DNA of 59,557 nucleotides from Paludibacteraceae bacterium (GTDB taxonomy: Bacteria; Bacteroidota; Bacteroidia; Bacteroidales; Paludibacteraceae), in contig CAJOCN010000023.1 in assembly GCA_905233255.1 (NCBI GenBank), positions 1 through 59,557 of the forward strand, written 5' to 3'. The stretch's first letter is position 1. Each line of letters opens with the position of its first letter. Positions 31,036 to 39,896 of the stretch are shown one piece after another. Below the pieces are notes generated by a model. That model saw only the letters and a list, made by a program, of their open reading frames with translations, did no database searches and was not told where the DNA came from. The position numbers and the translations under genes were made by a program.

Positions 31036-31050
31036 TCGGATGACATCCGA
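31036..31050. repeat. 15-bp palindrome TCGGATGACATCCGA, copy 2
   Basis: Inverted repeat TCGGAT-GAC-ATCCGA, flanked by ATCG on one side and CACAATGGACGATGAA on the other; ATCGTC and GACGAT form a further outer inverted repeat. It lies behind the end of dapL and before the AbiE promoter. Compare copy 1 at 29027-29041. Confidence 0.65.
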
Positions 31051-31118
31051 CACAATGGACGATGAAGAGGGATGGTAGCACGCGGAAAGGGAAGAAGCAG
31101 CGGAGCTTACGCTCCGCG

Positions 31119-32274
31119 TCAAGGACGTAATCCGAGGTAAGCATGGATGCGGTGGAGAGCTTCGATGGCGGATGGACGGTTGGCGAAGGCGGAGAAGCGG
31201 ACAAATCCTTCTCCACAACGGCCGAAACCGACTCCGGGCGTAGAGACCACTTGGCAAGAAGGTCCAGGAGTTCCATCCGTGCGGCGCGCGACACCATATA
31301 TACGGTGCATTCTCACCGCCGTACACCTCCAGACCTATCTCTCGCAGGCCGTTGAGGATGAGAGACGCGGTCTCTTTGTAATAGCACAGATTGTCGCGAA
31401 TGCCTTTTTGTCCCTCAGGTGTGAAAGTAGCCTCCGCGGCGCGTTGGGAGACATAGGCAGTACCGTTGTATTTGGTACACTGCCGGCGCATCCATAGCGG
31501 CTGGAGTCCGGTCTCAAAAGGCACGACCACATAGCCGCAGCGGACGGAGGTAAAACCTGCACTCTTACTGAAACTATGCACCTCGATTGCTACTTCCCGC
31601 GCGCCTTCGATCTCGTAGATCGAGTGCGGGATGTCGGGCGAAGAGATATAGGCTTCGTACGCGGCGTCGAAGATGATGAGGGAGTGGTTGCGATGAGCGT
31701 AGTCCACCCACAAGCGGAGTTGATCGCGCGTGAGAACGGCTCCTGTGGGGTTGTTCGGGAAGCAGAGATAGATGATGTCCACCGGTTCGGCGGGCAGGTC
31801 GGGTACGAAGTTATTCTCTTTGAGGCAAGGCAGGAGTGTTATCTCGCGTCCCGCCATGATATTCGCATCGACGTACGCCGGGTATGTCGGATCCATGATT
31901 GCCACTTTGTTTTCGCGGTCGAAGAGATCGCTGAGGTTGCCCAGGTCGCTTCCGGCTCCTTCGGAGATAAAGACCTCATCGGGATGAAAAGGAATACCCC
32001 GCGGCAGGAAAAAATGATCGACGATGGTCTGCCTGAGCCATTCGTAGCCGTTCTCGGGGCAGTAACCACGGAAAGTCTCTTCGTGGGCGAGTTCCTCTGC
32101 TGCCCGTTGCATCGCATCCACAATGACGCGTGGCAGCGGGCGCGTGACATCACCGATGCCCATGCGCAAGAGACGTGCGCCAGGATGCTGCGTGAGGTAC
32201 GTTTGTACGCGCAGGTCGATGTCGTGAAAGAGGTAATGAGCGGGTAAGGCTGAATAATGTGAGTTGATTTTCAT
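31119..32274 (-). pseudogene. dapL: LL-diaminopimelate aminotransferase, frameshifted near the 3' end
   Basis: PLP enzyme that makes LL-diaminopimelate from tetrahydrodipicolinate for lysine and peptidoglycan. The first 340 residues are normal: GIGDVTRPLP, GYCPENGYEWLRQTI, ISEGAGSDLGNLSDLF, the Lys-PLP site [39 protein letters not shown]. Near 31262 the frame breaks. The expected end ([23 protein letters not shown] ... [16 protein letters not shown]) continues in another frame and stops at 31119. About six residues are also missing at the joint. The original frame instead runs on to 30937 as meaningless sequence. Read as a single gene with a small deletion, either real or an assembly error; dapF lies directly upstream, so the pathway seems selected for. 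Confidence 0.85.
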
Positions 32275-32285
32275 AAGCGTACGTA

Positions 32286-33119
32286 TTATAAGCTGTATTC
32301 TCCCCGAAAGGCCTCGGTAGCCGGACCGGTCATGGTGACCTCCCGGGTCTCGGGATCATAATGAATATGCAGATCACCGCCTCTCAGATGCACCGTGACG
32401 GAGTTGTCGGTTTTAGAGAGGACCGCCGCTGCTACTGCTGCCGCACACGCGCCCGTTCCGCAAGCCATCGTCTCGCCCGAACCGCGCTCCCACACGCGCA
32501 TGTCTAATTCATTCGGATTACGCACGGAGACGAACTCTACGTTGGTTCTTTCAGGGAAATGCGGATGTCTCTCGAGGGTTGGTCCGAGCGGCGTGAGCGA
32601 CATCGTTGATACGTGCGTCTGAGGGAAAAGCACTATATGCGGATTGCCCATGTTGACAGAGACAAACGCCACCGGGCGGTAGTTGATCATCAGCTCATCA
32701 AACATCACTTCGGCTTTTCCCATCTTAACCTCCACACTATCCACTTTGCCTTCCGTGGTGTGCAACCTGAGCGTCCGCAAGCCGGCAGGGGTCTGAACAC
32801 AGATCTGCGTCCGGCGGCATATTCCGCTCTCATACAGGTATTTACCGACGCAACGAATCGCGTTCCCGCACATCTGCGCTTCGGATCCATCGGCATTGAA
32901 GATCCGCATTTGGACGTCCGCCTCGTTAGACGGCAGAATGAGCACCAAGCCATCCGAGCCGATGCCGAAATGACGATCGGAGAGTTGCTGCGCAAGCGAA
33001 GAGAGCTCCGTTTGCGCAATAAGGTCCGCCGTGCCGGGGTCAAAACAATCCACATAGATGTAGTCGTTACCCAAACCATGCATTTTTATAAACTGCACCT
33101 TTTTGACGCTATTTTTCAT
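32286..33119 (-). CDS. dapF: Diaminopimelate epimerase
   Basis: Interconverts LL- and meso-diaminopimelate. 277 residues. The two catalytic cysteines are in MCGNAIRCVGKYLYE (about 83) and TMACGTGACAAAVAA (about 225). The start MKNSVKKVQFIKMHGLGNDYIYVD matches the family with a short extension. It precedes dapL by 11 bases on the same strand, forming a two-gene DAP unit, with a promoter at 33151-33182. Confidence 0.95.
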   Translation of the reverse strand: MKNSVKKVQFIKMHGLGNDYIYVDCFDPGTADLIAQTELSSLAQQLSDRHFGIGSDGLVLILPSNEADVQMRIFNADGSEAQMCGNAIRCVGKYLYESGICRRTQICVQTPAGLRTLRLHTTEGKVDSVEVKMGKAEVMFDELMINYRPVAFVSVNMGNPHIVLFPQTHVSTMSLTPLGPTLERHPHFPERTNVEFVSVRNPNELDMRVWERGSGETMACGTGACAAAVAAAVLSKTDNSVTVHLRGGDLHIHYDPETREVTMTGPATEAFRGEYSL

Positions 33120-33150
33120 TTTTAATCCGATTAAAATTCAAAATCGGCGA

Positions 33151-33182
33151 CAAAATTACGTTATTTTTATGAAATATGCAAA
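33151..33182 (-). promoter_or_regulatory. dapF-dapL promoter
   Basis: Minus strand: TTTG (33179-33182), 20 bases starting CATATTTCATAAA, TAATTTTG (33151-33158). Transcription start would be about 25 bases before the dapF start. Confidence 0.75.
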
Positions 33183-33208
33183 TAAAAATGCATTTTTAGC
33201 AGATTTTT

Positions 33209-33240
33209 CTTGTTTTTATCAAATTTAATTACTATCTTTG
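33209..33240 (+). promoter_or_regulatory. pyrG promoter
   Basis: CTTG (33209-33212), 20 bases, TATCTTTG (33233-33240). Divergent from the dapF promoter, their -33 boxes only about 26 bases apart. Confidence 0.72.
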
Positions 33241-33272
33241 CAGCCCGTAATGAAAAATTAACTTTTTGTTGT

Positions 33273-34880
33273 ATGGAAACGAAGTATATTTTTGTAACGG
33301 GCGGCGTATCTTCTTCGCTGGGCAAAGGAATCATTGCAGCGTCCTTAGGCAAACTGCTGCAATCCCGCGGATTTCGAGTAACCATTCAGAAGTTGGATCC
33401 GTATATCAACGTGGATCCTGGCACACTTAATCCGTACGAGCACGGGGAGTGTTATGTGACCGTCGATGGGCATGAGGCGGATTTGGATTTAGGGCATTAC
33501 GAGCGGTTTTTGAATGTCGAGACACACAAGACGAATAACATCACCACCGGACGCATCTATCAGAACGTGATTGAGAAAGAGCGGCGAGGCGATTATTTGG
33601 GCAAGACCGTACAGATCATCCCGCATATTACCGACGAGATCAAACATCATATCACGTCGCTGGGGCAAACGGGACAGTTTGATTTTGTCATTACAGAAAT
33701 CGGCGGTACCGTGGGAGACATCGAGTCGCTGCCGTTCATCGAATCGATGCGACAGTTACGATGGGAAATGGGGAGGAACTGCTGCTGCATCCATCTGACG
33801 TACGTACCTTATTTGGCAGCAGCCAAAGAGTTGAAGACCAAACCGACGCAGCATTCCGTGAAGGACCTGCAGCAAGAGGGCGTACAGCCGGACATCATCG
33901 TGCTTCGCACGGAACATGAGATCCCGACGGAGATGCGAAGAAAAGTAGCGTTGTCCTGCAACGTGGACGAAGATGCCGTTATTCAATCCATCGATGCGCC
34001 CACTATCTACCGCGTGCCGCTGAACATGTTAGAAGAAGGTCTGGATCGCGTGGTTCTACGAAAAACCGGATGGGATGCCGATTCGCTCCCTGAAGCCGAT
34101 TTGGCTTCTTGGAATGCGTTTCTCAACCGACTAGAGAATGCGCAAGAGGAGGTTAAGATTGCGTTGGTCGGCAAGTACGTACAACTACAGGACGCCTATA
34201 AATCTATCCGCGAGGCGCTTTCGCACGCGGCGGCGTACAACAACCGCAAGCTGAACCTCACCTCCATTCTCTCGGATGATATCAACGAAGCGAATGTGCA
34301 GCAACTGGCTGATTTTCAGGGAATAGTGATTGCTCCTGGCTTTGGTAGCCGCGGCGTAGAAGGCAAGTTACAAGCTATCCGTTTTGCGCGAGAGAACAAG
34401 ATCCCTTGTTTCGGCATTTGCATGGGGATGCAATGTATGGCGATTGAGTTTGCGCGAGATGTCTTGGGCTACGCGGACGCTAACTCTACGGAGTTCGACG
34501 AGTACACGACGCATAATATCATCGACCTGATGGAAGACCAGAAACGTACGATCAACAAAGGCGGTTCGATGCGTCTGGGCGCTTATCCGTGCGTATTAAA
34601 AGAAGGAAGTCGCGTGCGCGAGATATACGCTTGTGAAAAGATCCAAGAGCGGCATCGCCATCGCTACGAACTCAATCACGCTTACCAACAAGAACTGGAA
34701 GAGCACGGCTTGATTTGCTCCGGCATCAATCCGGATAGCGGGTTGACGGAGATTATCGAGTTGAAAGATCACCCGTGGTTCATCGGCACGCAGTTTCACC
34801 CGGAATATAGCAGCACAGTGCTACACCCGCATCCTCTGTTTTTGAGTTTTATTCGTGCAGCAATCGGTATTCGGGAATGA
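33273..34880 (+). CDS. pyrG: CTP synthase
   Basis: Makes CTP from UTP using glutamine. 535 residues from METKYIFVTGGVSSSLGKGI; upstream in-frame codons overlap the promoter and are rejected. Synthetase domain: SSLGKGI P-loop, KLDPYINVDPGTLNPYEHGE, IGGTVGDIESLPFIE. Glutamine amidotransferase class I domain: CFGICMGMQCM with the nucleophilic cysteine and GTQFHPEYSS with His and Glu. Its 3' end overlaps the convergent OmpA-type gene by 32 bases. Confidence 0.97.
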   Translation: METKYIFVTGGVSSSLGKGIIAASLGKLLQSRGFRVTIQKLDPYINVDPGTLNPYEHGECYVTVDGHEADLDLGHYERFLNVETHKTNNITTGRIYQNVIEKERRGDYLGKTVQIIPHITDEIKHHITSLGQTGQFDFVITEIGGTVGDIESLPFIESMRQLRWEMGRNCCCIHLTYVPYLAAAKELKTKPTQHSVKDLQQEGVQPDIIVLRTEHEIPTEMRRKVALSCNVDEDAVIQSIDAPTIYRVPLNMLEEGLDRVVLRKTGWDADSLPEADLASWNAFLNRLENAQEEVKIALVGKYVQLQDAYKSIREALSHAAAYNNRKLNLTSILSDDINEANVQQLADFQGIVIAPGFGSRGVEGKLQAIRFARENKIPCFGICMGMQCMAIEFARDVLGYADANSTEFDEYTTHNIIDLMEDQKRTINKGGSMRLGAYPCVLKEGSRVREIYACEKIQERHRHRYELNHAYQQELEEHGLICSGINPDSGLTEIIELKDHPWFIGTQFHPEYSSTVLHPHPLFLSFIRAAIGIRE

Positions 34881-36264
34881 TCTCCACGCGGCGGTCCTTG
34901 GAGAGTTGTTTGCGGGAGTTATAGCGATAAGGGTGCTTCTCGCCAAAGGACCACACGAACATCCGTTCGCCGGAGATGCCTTTGCGCAGCAGAATGTCAG
35001 CAACGGCTTGTGCGCGGAGCAACGCCAGACGCTGGTTATGACGATCCGTTCCGAGCCGGCAGGCGTGACCATTGATATGTATCTTGAGGTCGGGATAGCG
35101 GTGCATCATCGCCGCCACGGAGTCAAGGAGCCAAGCGGGTTCGAGGATTGGTTCGTACTCATCGAGTGGGAACCAGATAACCGCCTCGGAGAGAAGGGAG
35201 TCGAGAGGGGAAAGGTTAGAGGTGAGAGGCGAAGGGTTAGCGCCTCCGCCGTTTAAGGAGCTTATGTAAATCGTATCGTGGAAGTAGATAGTGTCATGCA
35301 CCTGTTTGGGCGGAACGGCATCAGGGAAGAGTTTGAGCAGTTTCTTGAGCTCCTGCTGCTTCTCCTTCTCCGTCTTACCAGGCCAGATACTGACTCCCAC
35401 CTTCACACCCGCCATCCAAGGGTGAGAAGGGGCGGAGGCGGTGAAAAAGTTATTGATCATATATTGACCAAAAGCGGCGACAAACAACTCGTAATGGGGC
35501 GAGAGGCGGAAGGCGGCACCGAGTTCGGCGTAAGCCTCAGCGTTGACGGGGGAGGGTTTAGAGGACGGCGCTAAAGCGCCTACAGGGGAGGGTGTAGAGC
35601 CTTCGCCGTTTAGGCGGTTTAGGGCCTCGAGAGTGAAGGGTTCGGTCTCGAAACGTCCGGGGAGGTCGTGGAGTTCGAGTTGCCACTGTTCATACCATCC
35701 GGTGTGGGTGATCGTACCTGAGAGCGGAGTGTAGGAAGATACCAGCGGGATTGCCAGCTTCGCGCCCAGTGCGGCGTGGAGTCCTGCGCGGCTGTCAGGG
35801 GTACGGAAATAGCGGAACCGGAGACCTACCGGTACCTCAAAGAGGTACGTTTGCTCTATCGCCCGGCAGTTATTCGGCGTAGCGCGGTGGGTATAGACCT
35901 CACCCATATAATCGAGGAGGGGTGTTCCGTCGGCGTTGGTGGACCATGAACGGGTCTCAGTGAGGGTGGCATACGAACTGAGCCAGGAGAAATGCACACC
36001 CGTCCGAAATCCCACGAAAGGCCGGAAGAAATAGGTGTACCCCACTCCAATCGTAGCCGCTCCTCCGATTGAGAGGAAACCGCCTTCCACCGCGTGGTTC
36101 CAATGACTCACACCGCCTCCGGCGGAAAGGTCGATGTAGGAGCGAGGCGAAGGGGTATTGGTGAGAGGCGAAGGGTTTGCGTCCTCAGCGTATAGGGCTG
36201 CGCCGTGCAGGGCGAGGGCGAGGAGGACAATTATAAATTGTAAATTGTAAATTGTGCATTTCAT
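34849..36264 (-). CDS. OmpA-family outer-membrane protein with repeat-derived linkers
   Basis: 471 residues. The signal peptide MKCTIYNLQFIIVLLALALHG is partly encoded by an AATTGTA heptad array. The middle looks like an outer-membrane beta-barrel (SAGGGVSHWNH, GVGYTYFFRPFVGFRTGVHFSW, ending near residue 290). The C-terminus is a peptidoglycan-binding OmpA domain (LKIHINGHACRLGTDRHNQRLALLRAQAVAD, DRRVEIIPEY). Three proline-rich segments (NPSPLTNTPSPRSY, STPSPVGALAPSSKPSPVNA, NPSPLTSNLSPLDS) come from related DNA repeats containing AACCCTTCGCCTCTCAC. The start overlaps the stop of the GLUG gene (ATGA). Confidence 0.85.
   Translation of the reverse strand: MKCTIYNLQFIIVLLALALHGAALYAEDANPSPLTNTPSPRSYIDLSAGGGVSHWNHAVEGGFLSIGGAATIGVGYTYFFRPFVGFRTGVHFSWLSSYATLTETRSWSTNADGTPLLDYMGEVYTHRATPNNCRAIEQTYLFEVPVGLRFRYFRTPDSRAGLHAALGAKLAIPLVSSYTPLSGTITHTGWYEQWQLELHDLPGRFETEPFTLEALNRLNGEGSTPSPVGALAPSSKPSPVNAEAYAELGAAFRLSPHYELFVAAFGQYMINNFFTASAPSHPWMAGVKVGVSIWPGKTEKEKQQELKKLLKLFPDAVPPKQVHDTIYFHDTIYISSLNGGGANPSPLTSNLSPLDSLLSEAVIWFPLDEYEPILEPAWLLDSVAAMMHRYPDLKIHINGHACRLGTDRHNQRLALLRAQAVADILLRKGISGERMFVWSFGEKHPYRYNSRKQLSKDRRVEIIPEYRLLHE
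36229..36264. repeat. AATTGTA heptad array inside a signal peptide
   Basis: Plus strand reads TTATAAATTGTAAATTGTAA then ATTGTGCATTTCAT; period 7. It codes for CTIYNLQFII at the start of the OmpA-type protein, so the array has become part of its signal peptide. Confidence 0.65.
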
Positions 36265-39200
36265 AGCGCCACCTCCTGTCCTAAAGCGTTATACATCTTT
36301 TTGCCTACGAGGAGGAGCAGTTGCCCGTTCCTGAGAATCTTCTGTGCAGGGCGTAGGGTGTTTGTAGAGTGTACAATATCCTGGGTCGGACGGTACTCAT
36401 ACTCGCAGGAGCGGTACTGCCTTCCGTCGGCTCCGGTCATAACCACATAATAGAACCCGTTGAGTCCGAGGTATTCGTAGTAGAACTGCCCCGTCTGCCC
36501 CTCCATCGGTTCGCCGTTCTTATACCACTGGTAGGCAACGAACGTGAGTCCATCGTCGGAGTGCTTGCCGCTGTTATCGACAAAGACGACATCATTATCC
36601 TTGCGGTGCACAAATCCGTCCATTGCGAGGGCAAAAGAGAGGGTTTGCGGAGCCGTCGAGCGGCAGTCATCCGAGTTCGACGCATCAGCGTAGAAAGTGA
36701 GGGTGAGCGCATACTCGCCGTAGCGGAGTGTGTCCGGCACGGGAATACGGATCACGCCCTCGCCCGAGAGGGGCACATGGAGCGAATCGGCGAAACCCGC
36801 CGCGCGGGCACCGTCCGAGAAAGTGAGGTCCCAGTGGTCGGGTTCTCCGCCCAAAAGGTCATAATAGACCGCCAACGTATCTGCCGACTCGCAGAAGGTC
36901 CCTATCGGCCGCACCTCCACCGAAGGCTGCGGAGTAACATGCGCGGTGAGGGTGACGGTCAACGGACAGCCTTCGGTTGTCTCATCATCGACGGTATAAG
37001 TCTGACCGGATTCAGAAAAAGAGAAAGATTGCGTGTGCCCGTCCGCGTACGTATAGAGATAGGAATAAGGTATCTCGCTCTCACACACCTTGACCTCCAC
37101 CTGTTTGCTCTCCGACCGTCCGAACCGCCACATAGCGGTGTTCGCCGAGGTTTTCCAATCGGCTTCACAAAGGGTGTTTTTGACGATCCGTTGCACAAAG
37201 AGCGTGGCAGGTAGCGTCACCCCGTAGGCACTGAGCGTGATCGTGGTGTCGAGGGTCGGTGCGTCGTGGCGGATGGTATCCAGCAGGAGTGTGTCCGCTC
37301 CTCCGCGGAAGAGCAGCCATGCATAGCGGAAGGAACTGCCCTCCTCGCCGTGCGGAGCGGTCTGTTCGGTCAGGTGCATCGGTATCTCGGAAACAGCAAG
37401 GGCATCCGAGCAGAGTTGTTCATCAACCGGCGTGATTGCACCGGCGGAGTACGCCTCGTAGATCTCGATCGTCACGGCACCCGCCGAACTGACCCAGTCC
37501 ATGAGTCCCGAGTTGTCCTTGGCCTGACGGGTGAAGACATAAGTCTGTCCGGTCGTCATGGGGTAGTTCTCTAACATGAGTTCCGTGGTGTCACTGTCGG
37601 GAACGGGCACGCCGTTACAGAGCCACCGGTAGGTATAGCGTCCGTTACCGCCGGAGACAGTGTCAAGTTCGTGGATCGTATCGGTACAGAGCGGGTCGCA
37701 GAGGGCGCGTTCGTACGAGTCTATCTTACCGGCATCGATGGCGGCATAGACGACCACCACGTGCGGTCGCCAGGACTCCTGCGGCGTTGCCTCGCAGGAA
37801 CTCTCACTTGCCCACCGCGTGAAGGAGTACTCGCCGGGTTTGGTGAACGTATAGTCGAACGAAGGAGTGTTGATCAGTGCGCCGCTGACATAGAGCGGGT
37901 TCCGGGTGTCGTCCTGCACGAACCGCCACTCCTCGGTCGCCGGTATCCACTCCTTGCGGGTGAGCGACCATGTGTAACTGAAGGCTCCGCCTCCTCCGGA
38001 AGCATCACGGGCACTCGCGATATGGATCGTCTTCGGCAGGGCACCATAGAGGGTGTCGGGTTTCTCCACCAACTCACCCGGGTCGAACTTCTGCCGCACA
38101 TGAAGGTCCACACGTCCGTCATTGGAGCCTACCGGCACTTTGGACGGCATCCACTCCGTCTGACACTGGTAGTCATGCACATACCGGCGGAACGAGTACT
38201 CACCCGGTACGTCGGTCGGCATCGCCCATTCCCAGTACGTAGGGTGAGGCATAAAGAAAGTGTCAATGGGCACGTAGGTCTTATGGTGGTATGCATCGGT
38301 GATAACCGTGTCGCGGATGATCATGTACTGGTAGCACGGCTCATAGTCCGTGTGCACGTACTGCTCGTCATCCTTACCGCCGGTAGCCTCCTTGCCGCCG
38401 GTATTGGAGGTTCTGAGTTTGACATCCTCTTGGTTCCAGCAAGCCGATACATCGCCGTCCAACTTACCGGCATCGAAGGGGTCGTAGCCCTTGACGTTGG
38501 TATATATCTGTTTGACGAAATCGCCGCAGGAGACTGTCAGAATGACCTCCTGGTTGCCGCAAGGTCGGTGTACCTTTGCCTCCCGGGCGGTAGGCGAGGC
38601 GATCTCGATGATCTCCTGGTTAGGTGAGTGCCATTGGCAAGCGTCGAACGTATTCGGCATGACGTCCAGCCAGAAGGGGTCTCGGATCTTATACTCCTCC
38701 TTCGGAGCCCCTACTCCTTCGGCACGCTCGATAGGCAGATTCTCGCCGTCCAACCAGATGGTCCGGATAGATAGTTCCGAAGCCGGGTGATCCTTAAAAC
38801 ACGCCAGCTGCGCGTACCATCCTCGGGCATGGGAATACCACTGTGCATCCCTGAAATAAGGACTCTGACCATCAAAGATCGAATACCTGGAGACCGCTAC
38901 GGCGTAGAGGTTGTTATTGGTCATGATGGTATCGTTGGAACCATCGCCGGTAGCGTACATACGCGTCAGTTGCTGGTCGAACTTGAGGTTCGTGAGGTTC
39001 GCCACGGGTGCCAGGTTGGTACCGAAGAGCGCCCCCACATGGTCCGAGCCCTTGCAGTACCCTGCGTTATAGCAGTTATTAAGGGTGGCGGAAGGGTGAT
39101 TATATCCCACGAGTCCGCCCACATGGGTGCGGGCATCGGTGATGATTCCGGTATTATAGGCATAGGAGATTGAGCCGTAGTTAGCCCCCACCAGACCACC

Positions 39201-39725
39201 CACATGATCGCCGTTATGGGCGATGATCTGCGCCATATTGAAGCAGTGGTGCACTGCTCCGCGGTTGAGTCCCACGAGGCATCCTACGTTACTCGATCCA
39301 TCGGTCATGATCTGTCCCTGCGCGATAGCGAGATGGTGCACCTCGGCATCCGCGCCCGTCTCTGCCACCAGACCCGCACCCTGCGGCAGTTGAGACGAGA
39401 GAATATAGAAATTATAGAGCACGTGGCTCGCTCCGTCCAACTCGCCCATGAACGGCATCGCTGCGCTGCCGATCGGTTCCCAACTCTGCGGAGTAGCCTG
39501 CGCACCGCCTAAATCCAGATCAGCAGTGAGGCGGATTGTCTTGCCCGCGAAATTGTTCGTCCGGCTCTGCTGAGCCACCCACGCCAATTGTTCGGGCGTG
39601 GAAATCGTGTAGGTCGTACCGTCATTGACCGGGACAGACGCACTGCCATCCCATGGTGCAGCGAGACTTACCATGGAAATGGATAGAAACACCAGGGACA
39701 AGAGTGAGGTTATAGACTTTTTCAT
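36261..39725 (-). CDS. GLUG-repeat surface protein with T9SS-like C-terminus
   Basis: 1,154 residues from MKKSITSLLSLVFLSISMVSLAA, a clear signal peptide (an ATG two codons earlier is possible). Residues about 40-260 form GLUG-type repeats (VGCLVGLNRG, VGGLVGANYG, VGGLVGYNHP), a right-handed beta-helix motif of adhesins. The following 800 residues alternate Ig/PKD-like modules (GGNGRYTYRWLCNG, PGEYSFTRWAS). The C-terminal end QLLLLVGKKMYNALGQEVAL resembles a shortened T9SS or Bacteroidales C-terminal motif. Probably exported to the cell surface. Co-transcribed with the OmpA-type gene. Confidence 0.8.
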   Translation of the reverse strand: MKKSITSLLSLVFLSISMVSLAAPWDGSASVPVNDGTTYTISTPEQLAWVAQQSRTNNFAGKTIRLTADLDLGGAQATPQSWEPIGSAAMPFMGELDGASHVLYNFYILSSQLPQGAGLVAETGADAEVHHLAIAQGQIMTDGSSNVGCLVGLNRGAVHHCFNMAQIIAHNGDHVGGLVGANYGSISYAYNTGIITDARTHVGGLVGYNHPSATLNNCYNAGYCKGSDHVGALFGTNLAPVANLTNLKFDQQLTRMYATGDGSNDTIMTNNNLYAVAVSRYSIFDGQSPYFRDAQWYSHARGWYAQLACFKDHPASELSIRTIWLDGENLPIERAEGVGAPKEEYKIRDPFWLDVMPNTFDACQWHSPNQEIIEIASPTAREAKVHRPCGNQEVILTVSCGDFVKQIYTNVKGYDPFDAGKLDGDVSACWNQEDVKLRTSNTGGKEATGGKDDEQYVHTDYEPCYQYMIIRDTVITDAYHHKTYVPIDTFFMPHPTYWEWAMPTDVPGEYSFRRYVHDYQCQTEWMPSKVPVGSNDGRVDLHVRQKFDPGELVEKPDTLYGALPKTIHIASARDASGGGGAFSYTWSLTRKEWIPATEEWRFVQDDTRNPLYVSGALINTPSFDYTFTKPGEYSFTRWASESSCEATPQESWRPHVVVVYAAIDAGKIDSYERALCDPLCTDTIHELDTVSGGNGRYTYRWLCNGVPVPDSDTTELMLENYPMTTGQTYVFTRQAKDNSGLMDWVSSAGAVTIEIYEAYSAGAITPVDEQLCSDALAVSEIPMHLTEQTAPHGEEGSSFRYAWLLFRGGADTLLLDTIRHDAPTLDTTITLSAYGVTLPATLFVQRIVKNTLCEADWKTSANTAMWRFGRSESKQVEVKVCESEIPYSYLYTYADGHTQSFSFSESGQTYTVDDETTEGCPLTVTLTAHVTPQPSVEVRPIGTFCESADTLAVYYDLLGGEPDHWDLTFSDGARAAGFADSLHVPLSGEGVIRIPVPDTLRYGEYALTLTFYADASNSDDCRSTAPQTLSFALAMDGFVHRKDNDVVFVDNSGKHSDDGLTFVAYQWYKNGEPMEGQTGQFYYEYLGLNGFYYVVMTGADGRQYRSCEYEYRPTQDIVHSTNTLRPAQKILRNGQLLLLVGKKMYNALGQEVAL

Positions 39726-39747
39726 AATCATTTAGAAAAAAACGCTA

Positions 39748-39778
39748 CAAAGGTACGACAAAAATTGCAATTATACAA
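39748..39778 (-). promoter_or_regulatory. Promoter of the GLUG-OmpA operon
   Basis: Minus strand: TTG (39776-39778), 20 bases, TACCTTTG (39748-39755). The leader is short, about 16 bases to the start codon. Confidence 0.7.
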
Positions 39779-39824
39779 CATTGGGTTACAAAAAACACAA
39801 AATTTGCACTTTTATTATTAAAAA

Positions 39825-39856
39825 TTTGTATATATACAAAAAAAATTGTACCTTTG
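39825..39856 (+). promoter_or_regulatory. mdh promoter
   Basis: TTTG (39825-39828), 20 bases starting TATATATACAAAA, TACCTTTG (39849-39856). The start codon follows about 33 bases after the expected transcript start. Confidence 0.82.
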
Positions 39857-39896
39857 CTCGCTTTTTTGAAAATTAACATAAAAATATACTAAGACA

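Noticed and set aside
30937..31260. C-terminal 105 residues of the longest dapL frame
   Set aside because: Not dapL-like; it is out-of-frame reading after the break near 31262. The true end lies in another frame and stops at 31119.
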